DNA of 64,000 nucleotides from an uncultured Aquimarina sp. (GCA_947498785.1 CANMLS010000018.1:1-64000), one strand, 5' to 3'. Shown: positions 43,131-52,870, numbered from the stretch's first letter. Numbers and translations: made by a program. The notes: generated by a model not told the origin, from the letters alone.

Positions 43131-44243
43131 ATGAAGGAAGATTTTTACGAAATATTAGGTATAAGCAAAAATGCTACAGATGCTGAAATAAAAAAAGCAT
43201 ACCGTAAAAAAGCTATAGAATACCACCCAGATAAAAACCCTGGAGATGCTACGGCAGAAGAGAAGTTTAAAAAAGCAGCTGAAGCATATGAGGTTTTAAG
43301 CGACCCTGATAAAAAAGCACGTTATGATCAATATGGTCATCAGGCATTTGAAGGCGGTGGCTTTGGCGGTGGCGGAGGTATGAATATGGATGATATCTTT
43401 AGTCAATTTGGAGATATCTTTGGCGGTGGCGGTTTTGGTGGTTTTGGCGGTTTTGGTGGCGGCGGAAGACAACGCAGAGCTAAAGGAAGTAATCTACGTA
43501 TTCGAGTTAAACTTACTTTGGAGGAGATCGCTAATGGAGTAGATAAAAAGATCAAAGTAAAACGAAAAATCCAAGCTCCAGGAACTACGTACAAAACTTG
43601 TGGAACTTGTAATGGAACAGGACAAGTAACTAGAGTTACCAATACAATTCTTGGAAGAATGCAAACTTCATCTGCATGTTCTACTTGTGGAGGAGCAGGT
43701 CAAACAATAGATCATAGGCCTTCTGATGCCGATGGTCAAGGACTAAAAGTGACAGAAGAAACCGTAAGTATTAGTATTCCTGCTGGAGTAGAGGATGGTA
43801 TGCAACTTAAGGTTTCAGGAAAAGGTAACGAAGCTCCAGGTAATGGAATTGCTGGAGATCTTTTGGTAGCTATAGAGGAGCAAGAACATCCAGAACTTCA
43901 ACGAGAAGGAAATAATTTGCATTACGATTTGTATATCAGTTTTTCTGAAGCTGCTTTAGGAGCATCGAGAGAAATTGATACCGTATCAGGTAAGGTACGC
44001 ATCAAGATCGAAGAAGGAGTACAAAGCGGTAAGATTCTTAGATTAAGAGGAAAAGGTATTCCTAGTCTTAATGGTTATGGAAAAGGAGATTTACTGGTTC
44101 ATGTTAATGTTTGGACTCCAAAAACACTAAATAAAGAACAACGAGAATTTTTCGAAAGAATGTCTAAAGATGATCATTTTAGACCTAATCCTGAAAGTGG
44201 AGAGAAATCATTTTTTGAAAAAGTAAAAGATATGTTTTCTTAA
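43131..44243 (+). CDS. dnaJ: Chaperone DnaJ with a reduced zinc domain
   Basis: 370 aa. J domain 1-70 with the HPD motif (IEYHPDKNPGD), a Gly/Phe-rich stretch (GGFGGFGGFGGGG), then a zinc region with only two CxxCxGxG motifs, CGTCNGTG and CSTCGGAG, where classical DnaJ has four; the rest of the region is DHRPSDADGQG. C-terminal substrate domains follow (SISIPAGVEDGMQLKVSGKGNEAP, GDLLVHVNVWTPK). I remember the same half-set in other flavobacterial DnaJ, so it is probably lineage-typical. It works with DnaK and GrpE. Confidence 0.95.
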   Translation: MKEDFYEILGISKNATDAEIKKAYRKKAIEYHPDKNPGDATAEEKFKKAAEAYEVLSDPDKKARYDQYGHQAFEGGGFGGGGGMNMDDIFSQFGDIFGGGGFGGFGGFGGGGRQRRAKGSNLRIRVKLTLEEIANGVDKKIKVKRKIQAPGTTYKTCGTCNGTGQVTRVTNTILGRMQTSSACSTCGGAGQTIDHRPSDADGQGLKVTEETVSISIPAGVEDGMQLKVSGKGNEAPGNGIAGDLLVAIEEQEHPELQREGNNLHYDLYISFSEAALGASREIDTVSGKVRIKIEEGVQSGKILRLRGKGIPSLNGYGKGDLLVHVNVWTPKTLNKEQREFFERMSKDDHFRPNPESGEKSFFEKVKDMFS

Positions 44244-44310
44244 TAAAATTGAGTGATTTTAACCATAGATAATGATTCAATTCTATTAACGTTTGATTAA
44301 GAAAAATTCG

Positions 44311-44413
44311 TATATTTGAGACATCACTAGCGCATTTAGTGATAATTTTTCTTTTTCATAGCAATTTTTTTCCCATCCTAAATACTTGTATTCAGGGTGG
44401 GTTTTGTTTTTTT
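44311..44413 (+). ncRNA. Candidate small RNA of about 90 nt
   Basis: A -7 box TATATTTG (44311-44318) with TTTG 15 nt upstream (short spacing) would start a transcript near 44324. It opens with a perfect 7-bp hairpin, ATCACTA (44323-44329) / TAGTGAT (44337-44343), continues as a U-rich single strand, and ends in a terminator CCCATCC (44372-44378) / GGGTGGG (44395-44401) plus T run to 44413. No ORF lies inside. It sits in the 284-bp gap between dnaJ and the ABC transporter, so it could also be an attenuated leader of the latter. Identity unknown. Confidence 0.55.
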
Positions 44414-44527
44414 ATAAGGTTTGATATTCAAAATATATATTAATTAATATTTAACATAATTAGTATAAGTTTTTAAGTTTTCGTATCATTCAGGTTCTAT
44501 ATAAACTACAATAATATTTTACAGTCT

Positions 44528-45457
44528 ATGACTAATCTTTTAGAGGTGCGGCAAGCCACAAAACGATTTGGAACTTTTACAGCATTAGAAGATGTATCAA
44601 TTCAAGTACCTAAAGGAAGTATTTTTGGATTACTGGGACCTAACGGAGCAGGTAAGACTACACTAATAAGGATTATTAATCAAATTACGTTGCCAGATGA
44701 AGGAAGTGTATATTTGGATAATGAATTGCTAAATCCAAAACATATTAGAGATATTGGGTATTTACCCGAAGAAAGAGGATTGTATAAGTCTATGAAGGTT
44801 GGAGAACAAGCATTATACTTAGCTCAACTCAAAGGGCTTAGTAAAACAGAAGCTAAAGAACGTCTCAAGTTTTGGTTCGATAAATTTGAAATAACCCATT
44901 GGTGGAACAAGAAAATACAAGAACTTTCTAAAGGAATGGCTCAGAAAGTACAATTCATTGTAACTATATTACATAGACCTAAATTACTGATTTTTGATGA
45001 GCCTTTTAGTGGTTTTGACCCTATAAATGCAAATGTCATCAAAGATGAAATCTTGCAATTACGAGATGAAGGAGCTACGGTGATATTTTCTACGCATCGA
45101 ATGGAGAGCGTAGAAGAGTTATGTGATCATATTGCATTAATTAATAAGTCTAAAAAAATCCTAGAAGGTGAAGTCACTGAAATCAAAAGAATGTATAAAT
45201 CTAATACCTTCGAAGTTGGCCTTTTAACCGATGATCATGATACCATATACCGTAGTTTAAAAGAAAAATTTATAGTCACTCCTGCAGATTTTAAAGTCAT
45301 TGATGATCAATTGAAAATGAAAATAACTCTAGATGATAATGCATCATCTAATGAATTATTACAATACTTGTCGGGAAGAGGACAAGTTATGAGATTTAAT
45401 GAAGTAATACCTGGAGTTAACGAGATATTTATTAAAACGATCACAGAGAATGAGTAA
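44528..45457 (+). CDS. ABC transporter ATP-binding protein (NatA-like)
   Basis: 309 aa. Walker A GPNGAGKTTLI near residue 39, Q-loop region NQITLPDEG, signature ELSKGMAQKVQ near residue 138, Walker B LLIFDEPFSGFDP, switch STHRMESVEELCDHI. The extra C-terminal 90 residues are usual in NatA/CcmA-like exporters. It overlaps the permease gene by 8 nt. The pair most resembles NatAB, known for sodium or antibiotic export in Bacillus; the substrate here is unknown. Confidence 0.9.
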   Translation: MTNLLEVRQATKRFGTFTALEDVSIQVPKGSIFGLLGPNGAGKTTLIRIINQITLPDEGSVYLDNELLNPKHIRDIGYLPEERGLYKSMKVGEQALYLAQLKGLSKTEAKERLKFWFDKFEITHWWNKKIQELSKGMAQKVQFIVTILHRPKLLIFDEPFSGFDPINANVIKDEILQLRDEGATVIFSTHRMESVEELCDHIALINKSKKILEGEVTEIKRMYKSNTFEVGLLTDDHDTIYRSLKEKFIVTPADFKVIDDQLKMKITLDDNASSNELLQYLSGRGQVMRFNEVIPGVNEIFIKTITENE

Positions 45458-46748
45458 CCTTAAGCTAATTATAAAAAGAGAATTTATAGCCCGAGTTCGC
45501 AATAAAACATTTGTGGTGATGACTTTTTTAAGTCCGTTGATTGTTGTAGGCATGATTTCATTAATAGCATGGTTAACCACCTTAAATAATGATGAGATTC
45601 ATAAAGTTGCATTCTTAGATGAAACAGGTCTGTTTACCTCTGATTTTAAAGATTCTGATAAAGTTGATTATATTGATTATAGTGCATTGCCTTTAAATGA
45701 TGCAAAGGATTCTGTGGTAATTAAACAATTGAATGGGTTGCTATATATTCCAAAAAAGAACACTAATAGAGAGCTTGCGACAGCAATTCAATTTTATGCA
45801 GATGAATCTCCTAATATCTCAGCCCTTAATAAAATTGAAAAAATAATAGGAGATAAGCTGACAAATCAAAATTTTACAGAAAAAGGCTTGGATTTATCTA
45901 TGATAGAAAATGCTAAAGCCAAAGTAAATATCCAAATAGAGAATTTTTCTGGTGAGAAAACTTCTAAGATGTCTAGTTATGTAAAAATGGTTTTTGGTGG
46001 AGCCGCAGGGTATTTTTTGATGATGTTTATCATTATTTACGGTAATATGGTGATGCGATCTGTAATAGAAGAAAAATCTAATCGTATTATAGAAATTATT
46101 ATTTCTTCGGTAAAGCCGTTACAATTAATGATGGGGAAAATATTAGGAACTTCTTTTGCTGGAATTCTTCAGTTTTTGGTTTGGGTAATTTTAGGAGGAG
46201 TTTTATTAACTATAGCTACATCAATTTTTGGTATAGATCCGCAGCCAGTGGGGATGGATCAATCATTGGCTTTGCAAGAAGGAAATCACGAAGAAATACA
46301 ATTATTACTTCAGGATATTATGAAACTTCCGTTAGGAACTCTGATATTTTCATTTTTCATTTATTTCATAGGAGGTTATTTTTTATATAGTTCTATTTAT
46401 GCAGCAATAGGTGCTGCAGTTGATAGTGAAACAGATTCTCAACAATTTATGTTGCCCATTATATTACCTCTGATGTTAGGGATTTATGTAGGTTTCTTTT
46501 CTGTAATAGAAAATCCTCATGGTACTGTATCAATGGTGTTTTCTATGATTCCTTTGACATCTCCAATAGTTATGTTAATGCGGATTCCTTTTGGAGTACC
46601 TTGGTGGGAAGTATTGATCTCTATTCTTTTGTTGATAGGAAGTATTATCTTTATCATATGGCTAGCAGGGAAAATATATAGAGTAGGAATACTCATGTAT
46701 GGAAAAAAACCAAGTTATAAAGAATTATTTAAATGGATAAAGTATTAA
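45450..46748 (+). CDS. ABC transporter permease (NatB/ABC-2 type)
   Basis: 432 aa. First membrane helix FVVMTFLSPLIVVGMISLIAWL after a basic start (IKREFIARVRNKT), an external domain of about 130 residues, then five helices from about residue 180 (AAGYFLMMFIIIYGNMVMRSVIEEKSNRIIEIIISSVKPLQLMMGKILGT is the typical ABC-2 coupling region). With the ATPase it forms an exporter. MscS follows 4 nt downstream, so the genes are co-transcribed. Confidence 0.9.
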   Translation: MSNLKLIIKREFIARVRNKTFVVMTFLSPLIVVGMISLIAWLTTLNNDEIHKVAFLDETGLFTSDFKDSDKVDYIDYSALPLNDAKDSVVIKQLNGLLYIPKKNTNRELATAIQFYADESPNISALNKIEKIIGDKLTNQNFTEKGLDLSMIENAKAKVNIQIENFSGEKTSKMSSYVKMVFGGAAGYFLMMFIIIYGNMVMRSVIEEKSNRIIEIIISSVKPLQLMMGKILGTSFAGILQFLVWVILGGVLLTIATSIFGIDPQPVGMDQSLALQEGNHEEIQLLLQDIMKLPLGTLIFSFFIYFIGGYFLYSSIYAAIGAAVDSETDSQQFMLPIILPLMLGIYVGFFSVIENPHGTVSMVFSMIPLTSPIVMLMRIPFGVPWWEVLISILLLIGSIIFIIWLAGKIYRVGILMYGKKPSYKELFKWIKY

Positions 46749-46752
46749 TCCT

Positions 46753-47637
46753 ATGATTCAAGAAGAACTTACAGATCAGGTAAAAGAAGTAATTCAAGAA
46801 AATATTTGGGGCACTATACAGGGTTTTTTGGACTATGAAATTTTTTATTTTGGAAAAGATCATGCAATTAAGCTCACTCTTGGATTATTACTTTTTGTAG
46901 TTTTAATAGTAATAATTACTTCTTTTCTACTTAAAGTTTTTAAAAGAATTGTTACAAAAAAACTGCGTAGAGAGGATAAGCAAAAATTCGAATCTATATT
47001 CTCATTTTCAAAATATTTTGTTTATCTCATCGTTATATTTTTTACTTTAGACAGCATTGGCTTTAATATTACGGCGATATTTGCTGCTTCTGCTGCTTTA
47101 TTAGTAGGAGTTGGACTTGCTTTACAAACCCTTATTCAAGATATATTGTCTGGGGTTTTTATTTTTATTGACCAAACTGTGCATGTTGGAGATATAATAG
47201 AGTTAGATGGTAAGGTAGGGAGAGTAGAAGAAATTAAACTGCGAACTACCAGAGCAGTTACCATTGATAATAAAGTACTGATTATACCTAATCATAAATA
47301 CTTAACATCTGTGTTGTATAATTGGACTCAAAATGGTACGGTGACAAGAGAATCGATTACAGTTGGTGTAGCATATGGTAGCGATACCGAGTTGATTAAA
47401 GAATTGCTTACCAAAGCGGCTTTATCTAATTCAAATGTGTTAAAAGAGCCACCCCCGTTGGTTTTGTTTACCGATTTTGCAGATAGCTCATTAAATTTTG
47501 AATTAATTTTTACAATAAATGATAGTTTTCAAGAAGCAATACCAAAAAGTGAAATACGATTTGAAATAGATCGTTTGTTTAGAGCGCATAATATTAGCAT
47601 TCCTTTTCCTCAACGTGAAATCACAATTTTAAAATAA
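46753..47637 (+). CDS. MscS-family mechanosensitive channel
   Basis: 294 aa. Three membrane helices, the last a Gly/Ala-rich pore helix (FAASAALLVGVGLALQTLIQDILSGVFIFIDQ), then the beta domain with VGDIIELDGKVGRVEEIKLRTTRAVTIDNKVLIIPN and an alpha/beta C-terminus. It opens under membrane tension to release solutes during hypo-osmotic shock. It follows the ABC permease at once; a link to the exporter is not obvious. Confidence 0.92.
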   Translation: MIQEELTDQVKEVIQENIWGTIQGFLDYEIFYFGKDHAIKLTLGLLLFVVLIVIITSFLLKVFKRIVTKKLRREDKQKFESIFSFSKYFVYLIVIFFTLDSIGFNITAIFAASAALLVGVGLALQTLIQDILSGVFIFIDQTVHVGDIIELDGKVGRVEEIKLRTTRAVTIDNKVLIIPNHKYLTSVLYNWTQNGTVTRESITVGVAYGSDTELIKELLTKAALSNSNVLKEPPPLVLFTDFADSSLNFELIFTINDSFQEAIPKSEIRFEIDRLFRAHNISIPFPQREITILK

Positions 47638-47678
47638 TAAAATAATATCGAAGTACATTTAACAAATAACTGCTAGAG

Positions 47679-48578
47679 ATGATAAAAAACTCCTTATTGG
47701 TAGTATGCTTATTTCTATGTACTTTTAATACTCTAAAAGCGCAGGGTACCGATTTGGTGAGGTTTGAATATGCATATATCCCTCAGGCAGATAGTGATAA
47801 TGTGTACAGTAGAATTAGGTTCTCTTTTAACTATCCCATAAAAATGGATGAGAAAGGAAGTTATTTGGTAATCAGCCCGCAATACAGATATAATAATTTG
47901 GAGATAAATGATAGATTGATTATTGATGATGGGGGAGACTTTAATAGTTTCCAAACCTTTAGTTTAGAGCTTGGTTATACATTTAAAATGAAAAATGATT
48001 GGCGTTTTGGCACTAAAGTGGGGGGAGGAATTTCATCTAATTTTGAAGATTCTGGTGTAAAAAGTGATGATTTTAGATATACAGGGTCTATATATTTTGT
48101 AAAAAGTTATAAGGATAAGAATGCTCCTAAAACATCCCGGTTAATATTAGGCTTGAAGTATACTACACCAGCAAGTATAAATTTCCCATTACCTATTATT
48201 AATTATTTTAAAAGATTTCATCCTAGTTGGTCATATTCTCTAGGTACGCCCAAAACAAGTATTAAGTATTTTTTTAATAAAAAGAATACATTACAAGCGT
48301 TTATTGGTCTTGATCGATTTTATGGTAATCTGCAGAATAACAGGATGGTTACGGGAGAGAATGGAGTGGCGAAAATAGCAGAAAATGCATCTATGTTAAA
48401 TATTCTAGGAGCATTAGGATACCAATATTATATTACGGAACACTTATTGTTCTATGCATACGGAGGATATACATTAAGTAATGAAATTCGATTACGGGAT
48501 GGAAATCAGGAAAATATACTAACGATTAATGATAGAAATACATTCTATTTTCGTAGCGGAATAAAACTAAAAATATAA
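47679..48578 (+). CDS. Outer-membrane beta-barrel protein, DUF6268-like
   Basis: 299 aa. Signal peptide ending LKAQG, then many amphipathic beta strands (FEYAYIPQADSDNVYSRIRFSFNYPI, LELGYTFKMKNDWRFGTKVGGG, LLFYAYGGYTLSNEI) to a final FYFRSGIKLKI. I think it belongs to the DUF6268 barrels, without certainty. It overlaps the sigma-54 activator gene by one base (TAATG), so both are made together. Confidence 0.7.
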   Translation: MIKNSLLVVCLFLCTFNTLKAQGTDLVRFEYAYIPQADSDNVYSRIRFSFNYPIKMDEKGSYLVISPQYRYNNLEINDRLIIDDGGDFNSFQTFSLELGYTFKMKNDWRFGTKVGGGISSNFEDSGVKSDDFRYTGSIYFVKSYKDKNAPKTSRLILGLKYTTPASINFPLPIINYFKRFHPSWSYSLGTPKTSIKYFFNKKNTLQAFIGLDRFYGNLQNNRMVTGENGVAKIAENASMLNILGALGYQYYITEHLLFYAYGGYTLSNEIRLRDGNQENILTINDRNTFYFRSGIKLKI

Positions 48579-49741
48579 TGGCAAAAATACTAGTAATTGA
48601 AGACGAAGCAGCAATCAGAAGAGTTCTTGTGAAAATCTTATCTGAAGAAAGTAGTAATTATGAGGTTTTTGAAGCTGAAGATGGGCTCGCTGGGATTGAA
48701 AAAATTAAAACAGAAGATTACGATCTAGTACTTTGTGATATTAAAATGCCAAAGATGGATGGAGTAGAAGTATTGGAAGCTATAAAAAAGATAAAACCAG
48801 AAACCCCTATTGTTATGATTTCTGGTCATGGCGATTTAGATACTGCGGTTAACACCATGCGTTTAGGTGCTTTTGATTATATCTCTAAACCACCAGATTT
48901 AAACCGTTTGCTCAATACTGTTCGTAATGCTTTGGATCGAAAAGAGTTGGTTGTAGAAAATAAAATGCTTAAAAAGAAAGTTTCCAAAAACTACGAGATG
49001 ATAGGTGAGTCTCAAGCAATTTCTGATATTAAAAATATTATTGATAAGGTTGCTGCAACTGATGCAAGAGTATTGATTACTGGGCCTAATGGAACAGGGA
49101 AAGAATTAGTAGCACATTGGATTCATCAAAAAGGCGAACGTTCAAAAGGACCAATGATTGAGGTGAATTGCGCAGCAATACCTGGAGAATTAATAGAAAG
49201 TGAGCTTTTTGGGCATGTAAAAGGAGCTTTTACTTCTGCAAATAAAGATCGAGCAGGTAAATTTGAAGCAGCTAATGGAGGAACAATATTTCTCGATGAA
49301 ATTGGAGATATGAGTCTTTCGGCACAAGCAAAAGTGTTAAGAGCTTTGCAAGAAAACAAGATACAGCGAGTGGGTAGTGATAAAGATATTAAAGTAGATG
49401 TTAGAGTTGTTGCTGCAACAAATAAGGATTTAAAGAAAGAGATAGCAGAAAATAATTTTAGAGAAGATTTGTATCATAGGCTTGCTGTGATTTTAATAAA
49501 AGTTCCTGCTCTTAATGATAGAAGAGATGATATCCCTTTGTTGGTAGAGTATTTTGCTAAGAAAATATCAGGAGAGCAAGGATCACCTGTCAAGAAATTT
49601 TCGTCTAAAGCAATCAAACAATTACAACAGTATGATTGGACAGGTAATATAAGAGAACTTCGAAATGTAATTGAACGCCTTATCATTCTTGGCGGGAATG
49701 AGGTAAGTGAGGAAGATGTTAAACTTTTTGCTGCAAAGTAA
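48578..49741 (+). CDS. Sigma-54 response regulator without DNA-binding domain
   Basis: 387 aa. Receiver 1-120 with phospho-Asp in LVLCDIKMPKMDG near residue 54 and Lys in DYISKPPD. AAA+ domain 140-370: Walker A GPNGTGKELVA, GAFTSANKD (GAFTSA, where most relatives have GAFTGA), FLDEIGDMS, and arginine fingers in NNFREDLYHRLAV. The chain stops at EEDVKLFAAK right after the AAA+ helical lid, so the usual Fis-type HTH is absent. It may act on sigma-54 from solution. No histidine kinase lies beside it. Confidence 0.9.
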   Translation: MAKILVIEDEAAIRRVLVKILSEESSNYEVFEAEDGLAGIEKIKTEDYDLVLCDIKMPKMDGVEVLEAIKKIKPETPIVMISGHGDLDTAVNTMRLGAFDYISKPPDLNRLLNTVRNALDRKELVVENKMLKKKVSKNYEMIGESQAISDIKNIIDKVAATDARVLITGPNGTGKELVAHWIHQKGERSKGPMIEVNCAAIPGELIESELFGHVKGAFTSANKDRAGKFEAANGGTIFLDEIGDMSLSAQAKVLRALQENKIQRVGSDKDIKVDVRVVAATNKDLKKEIAENNFREDLYHRLAVILIKVPALNDRRDDIPLLVEYFAKKISGEQGSPVKKFSSKAIKQLQQYDWTGNIRELRNVIERLIILGGNEVSEEDVKLFAAK

Positions 49742-49793
49742 GAAGTAATCAAAATCAGTATCTTGCGACCAAAACCCCATATACCCCAAAAAA

Positions 49794-50315
49794 ATGAAAA
49801 GAATTTTGTGTTTTACTTTATTGTCATTTTTTATACATATAACAAATGCACAATATGACCCAGGAGCGACCAATTATGGTTTGGTAGCAGCAAAGAGTTT
49901 TGCTTTGGATAAAGAAGTGGGGTTGGGAGCAAGGATAGAATATGCTTTTAATTGTTATACTACTTTTATGGGTGAGTATAATCGTACATTTGCTATAGGA
50001 GCAGACGAAGATTATGAAGGGTTTAATGAATTGGCTTTTGGAGTAAACCTGATCTTGTTTAATTGGTACCCTACAACCATAACGGCAGGAATGGGATATG
50101 TGGGCAATGATTCGAGCATTTTTGAGGATATCGAGGATGAAGCTTTTTTGGGCTTCAGAACAGGAAACTTTAATCATGGAGCACAAATAAAAATTAGAGC
50201 ATTACATCAAGCCACTCGATATGTCCATATTTTTGCAGAATTAAATGTTAAGAGTTTAGGGCGACGATATGATACTTTTCTAATAGGTTTTAGCTACGAC
50301 TTTTATGCAAAGTAA
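49794..50315 (+). CDS. Small outer-membrane beta-barrel protein, unknown
   Basis: 173 aa. Signal peptide ending ITNAQ-YDPG, then about eight beta strands with aromatic ends (VGLGARIEYAFNCYTTFMGEYNRTF, AFGVNLILFNWYPTTITAGMGYVG, FLIGFSYDFYAK), consistent with a small eight-stranded barrel. Family not recognised. It follows the sigma-54 activator at 52 nt and is probably the last gene of that row. Confidence 0.6.
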   Translation: MKRILCFTLLSFFIHITNAQYDPGATNYGLVAAKSFALDKEVGLGARIEYAFNCYTTFMGEYNRTFAIGADEDYEGFNELAFGVNLILFNWYPTTITAGMGYVGNDSSIFEDIEDEAFLGFRTGNFNHGAQIKIRALHQATRYVHIFAELNVKSLGRRYDTFLIGFSYDFYAK

Positions 50316-50439
50316 ATCCTTATTATTCTAAAGAAAAATAGATGCGATTAAAACTGAAATATATCATAGTTTAACATCAAAACTATTTTCTTACACATAG
50401 AAACTTTAGTATCTTTCGGATAATAACACAAATCATAAG

Positions 50440-51318
50440 ATGAAGAAGATAAATCACGAAGACTTTAAAGTATCTAATCCTTTAGAGTTGTCAAATATCC
50501 CTACCACTTTTGACCTTGAAGAAGATGAAAAGACAATAGAAAAAGAACTTGAAAAAGTTCGTGAAAAACTAGGGAAGCTTCAAGATACATTATATGCTCA
50601 TGGCAAATATGCAGTATTGGTTTGTTTTCAGGGTATGGATACTTCTGGGAAAGATAGCTTAATCAGAGAAGTTTTTAAAGATTTTAATACCCGTGGTATA
50701 ATAGTGCATAGTTTTAAGGTACCTACAGAACTAGAATTGGGGCATGATTATTTATGGAGGCATTATATAGCACTGCCACAACAAGGAAAGTTTGGGGTCT
50801 TTAACAGGACACACTATGAAAATGTTTTGGTCACACGAGTACATCCCGAATATATAATGGGCGAAAATATTCCCCATGTCAATACCGTTGAGGATATAAC
50901 TGATACTTTCTGGGATAAGCGTTTTGAACAAATACAAAATTTTGAAAAGCATATTGCAGAAAATGGTACGTTGATCTATAAATTTTACTTACACCTATCC
51001 AAAGGAGAACAAAAGAATAGATTACTACGCAGACTTGAAAAGAAAGAAAAAAATTGGAAGTTTTCATCTGGAGATCTAAAAGAGCGTAAACTTTGGGATA
51101 CATATCAAACTTGTTATCAAGAAGCAATAAACAGAACTTCTTTGCCTCATGCTCCCTGGTATGTAATTCCAGCAGATGATAAGCCCGTAGCACGATATAT
51201 TGTAGCCAAAACATTATATGATACTTTAAAAGAATATGATGATATACAGGAACCTGAACTAGATGATAAAACAAAAGCGAATCTAGGACTTTATAGAGAG
51301 CAATTAGAAAACGAATAA
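50440..51318 (+). CDS. PPK2-family polyphosphate kinase
   Basis: 292 aa. Walker A GMDTSGKDSLIREVF near residue 66, the lid region LWRHYIALPQQGKFGVFNRTHYENVLVTRVHPE, Walker B-like LIYKFYLHLSKGEQKNRLLRRLEKKEKNWKFS, and APWYVIPADDKPVARYIVAKTL. These match polyphosphate:nucleotide phosphotransferases (PPK2). They make NTP or NDP from polyphosphate, or the reverse; the class (AMP, ADP or both) cannot be read by eye. Confidence 0.9.
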   Translation: MKKINHEDFKVSNPLELSNIPTTFDLEEDEKTIEKELEKVREKLGKLQDTLYAHGKYAVLVCFQGMDTSGKDSLIREVFKDFNTRGIIVHSFKVPTELELGHDYLWRHYIALPQQGKFGVFNRTHYENVLVTRVHPEYIMGENIPHVNTVEDITDTFWDKRFEQIQNFEKHIAENGTLIYKFYLHLSKGEQKNRLLRRLEKKEKNWKFSSGDLKERKLWDTYQTCYQEAINRTSLPHAPWYVIPADDKPVARYIVAKTLYDTLKEYDDIQEPELDDKTKANLGLYREQLENE

Positions 51319-51339
51319 AAGCTTGTTAAAAAATACATT

Positions 51340-52728
51340 ATGTTAAGAATTATAACCCCAATAATATTTACAATTTTATCATTAAACAGTTACGCTCAGA
51401 ATGAAGCAAAAGAAGATGCTGTCATATTAAAAAAAATATACGATACTTCGCTACTCAATGGTAAGAGTTATTCATGGTTGGATTATTTGTCCAATCAAAT
51501 TGGAGGGCGACTTTCTGGTTCTGTAAATGCACAATTGGCAGTAGAATGGGGAGAAAAAGAATTGAAAGAACTAGGTATTGATAAAGTATGGTTACAATCG
51601 GTTATGGTTCCTAAGTGGACCAGAGGAGTAACAGAATTTGCATATATAGAAACAGAACCAGGGGTAACAACCAATGTGCCGATCTGTGCTTTAGGAGGAT
51701 CAGTACCTACACCAATAGGAGGAATGAAAGCTTCGATTATCGAAGTAAAAGGATTAGACGAACTCGCAACATTGGGAAAGGAACAAGTTGAAGGAAAGCT
51801 AGTTTTCTATAATCGTCCTATGCAAGCAGATCTGATAGAAACATTTAGAGCATATGGAGGTTGTGTTGATCAAAGATACTCTGGTGCAGCAGAAGCTGCT
51901 AAGTATGGAGCAATTGGAGTAATCGTTCGCTCAATGAATCTTAGATTAGACGACTTTCCACATACAGGATCAATGAGTTATGGAGATCTTAAAGATGTAG
52001 ATAAAATTCCAGCGGTTGCAATTAGTACAAATGGAGCAGATCTGTTAAGTTCTATGCTTAAACTCAACCCAAAGATTAAGTTTCACATTAATATGAACTG
52101 TCGTACATGGAAAGATGTAAAATCATACAATGTAATTGGAGAAATCACAGGAAGTGAATTTCCTAATGAATATATGGTTGTTGGTGGACATCTTGATTCC
52201 TGGGATCTTGGTGATGGTTCTCATGATGATGGAGCAGGGGTTGTACAATCTATGGAAGTGTTACGCATATTTAAAGAAATTGGATATAAACCAAAACGAT
52301 CTATTCGTGTGGTTTTATTTATGAATGAAGAAAATGGTTTGCGTGGGGGAAAAAAATATGCAGCAGTTGCTAAAAATAAGGGAGAGGATCATGTTTTTGC
52401 TTTAGAAAGCGATGCAGGAGGGTTTACACCAAGAGGTTTTTCTTTTGATTGTGATGATGCTAATTTTAATCAGGTTGAAGGCTGGAAACCTCTTTTTGAA
52501 CCGTATTTAGTGCACTATTTCGCCAAAGGTGGAAGTGGTGCAGATATAGGACCTCTTAAAAAAGATGGAATTGTACTTGCTGGATTAAGACCTGATTCGC
52601 AACGTTACTTTGATTATCACCATGCAAAGAATGATACTTTTGACGCAGTTAACAAAAGAGAACTCGAATTAGGAGCAGCTACAATGACGAGCCTTATGTA
52701 TCTTTTTGATAAGTATGGAGTGAAATAG
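51340..52728 (+). CDS. Secreted M28-family zinc peptidase
   Basis: 462 aa. Signal peptide ending NSYAQ, PA-type inserted domain (about 110-245), then the M28 site: GGHLDSWDLGDGSHDDGAGV (His, Asp bridging), MNEENGLRGG (Glu pair), LESDAGG (Asp) and DYHHAKNDTFDAV (His). All five zinc ligands are present. It is an aminopeptidase or carboxypeptidase Q-like enzyme of the envelope. It follows the PPK2 gene at 21 nt and may share its transcript. Confidence 0.92.
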   Translation: MLRIITPIIFTILSLNSYAQNEAKEDAVILKKIYDTSLLNGKSYSWLDYLSNQIGGRLSGSVNAQLAVEWGEKELKELGIDKVWLQSVMVPKWTRGVTEFAYIETEPGVTTNVPICALGGSVPTPIGGMKASIIEVKGLDELATLGKEQVEGKLVFYNRPMQADLIETFRAYGGCVDQRYSGAAEAAKYGAIGVIVRSMNLRLDDFPHTGSMSYGDLKDVDKIPAVAISTNGADLLSSMLKLNPKIKFHINMNCRTWKDVKSYNVIGEITGSEFPNEYMVVGGHLDSWDLGDGSHDDGAGVVQSMEVLRIFKEIGYKPKRSIRVVLFMNEENGLRGGKKYAAVAKNKGEDHVFALESDAGGFTPRGFSFDCDDANFNQVEGWKPLFEPYLVHYFAKGGSGADIGPLKKDGIVLAGLRPDSQRYFDYHHAKNDTFDAVNKRELELGAATMTSLMYLFDKYGVK

Positions 52729-52870
52729 TTTGTATTCTTTATTTTTTTTGAGTGTAGCTAAAAATCAGGGTAAAGCAATTGCTATTAGACTGTAGAGGGA
52801 ATGAATGTTTCACTGGAAACATTGAGGTTAGTACATTGTGTGTTATTTACATTAAGACAGAAAAAATAAA

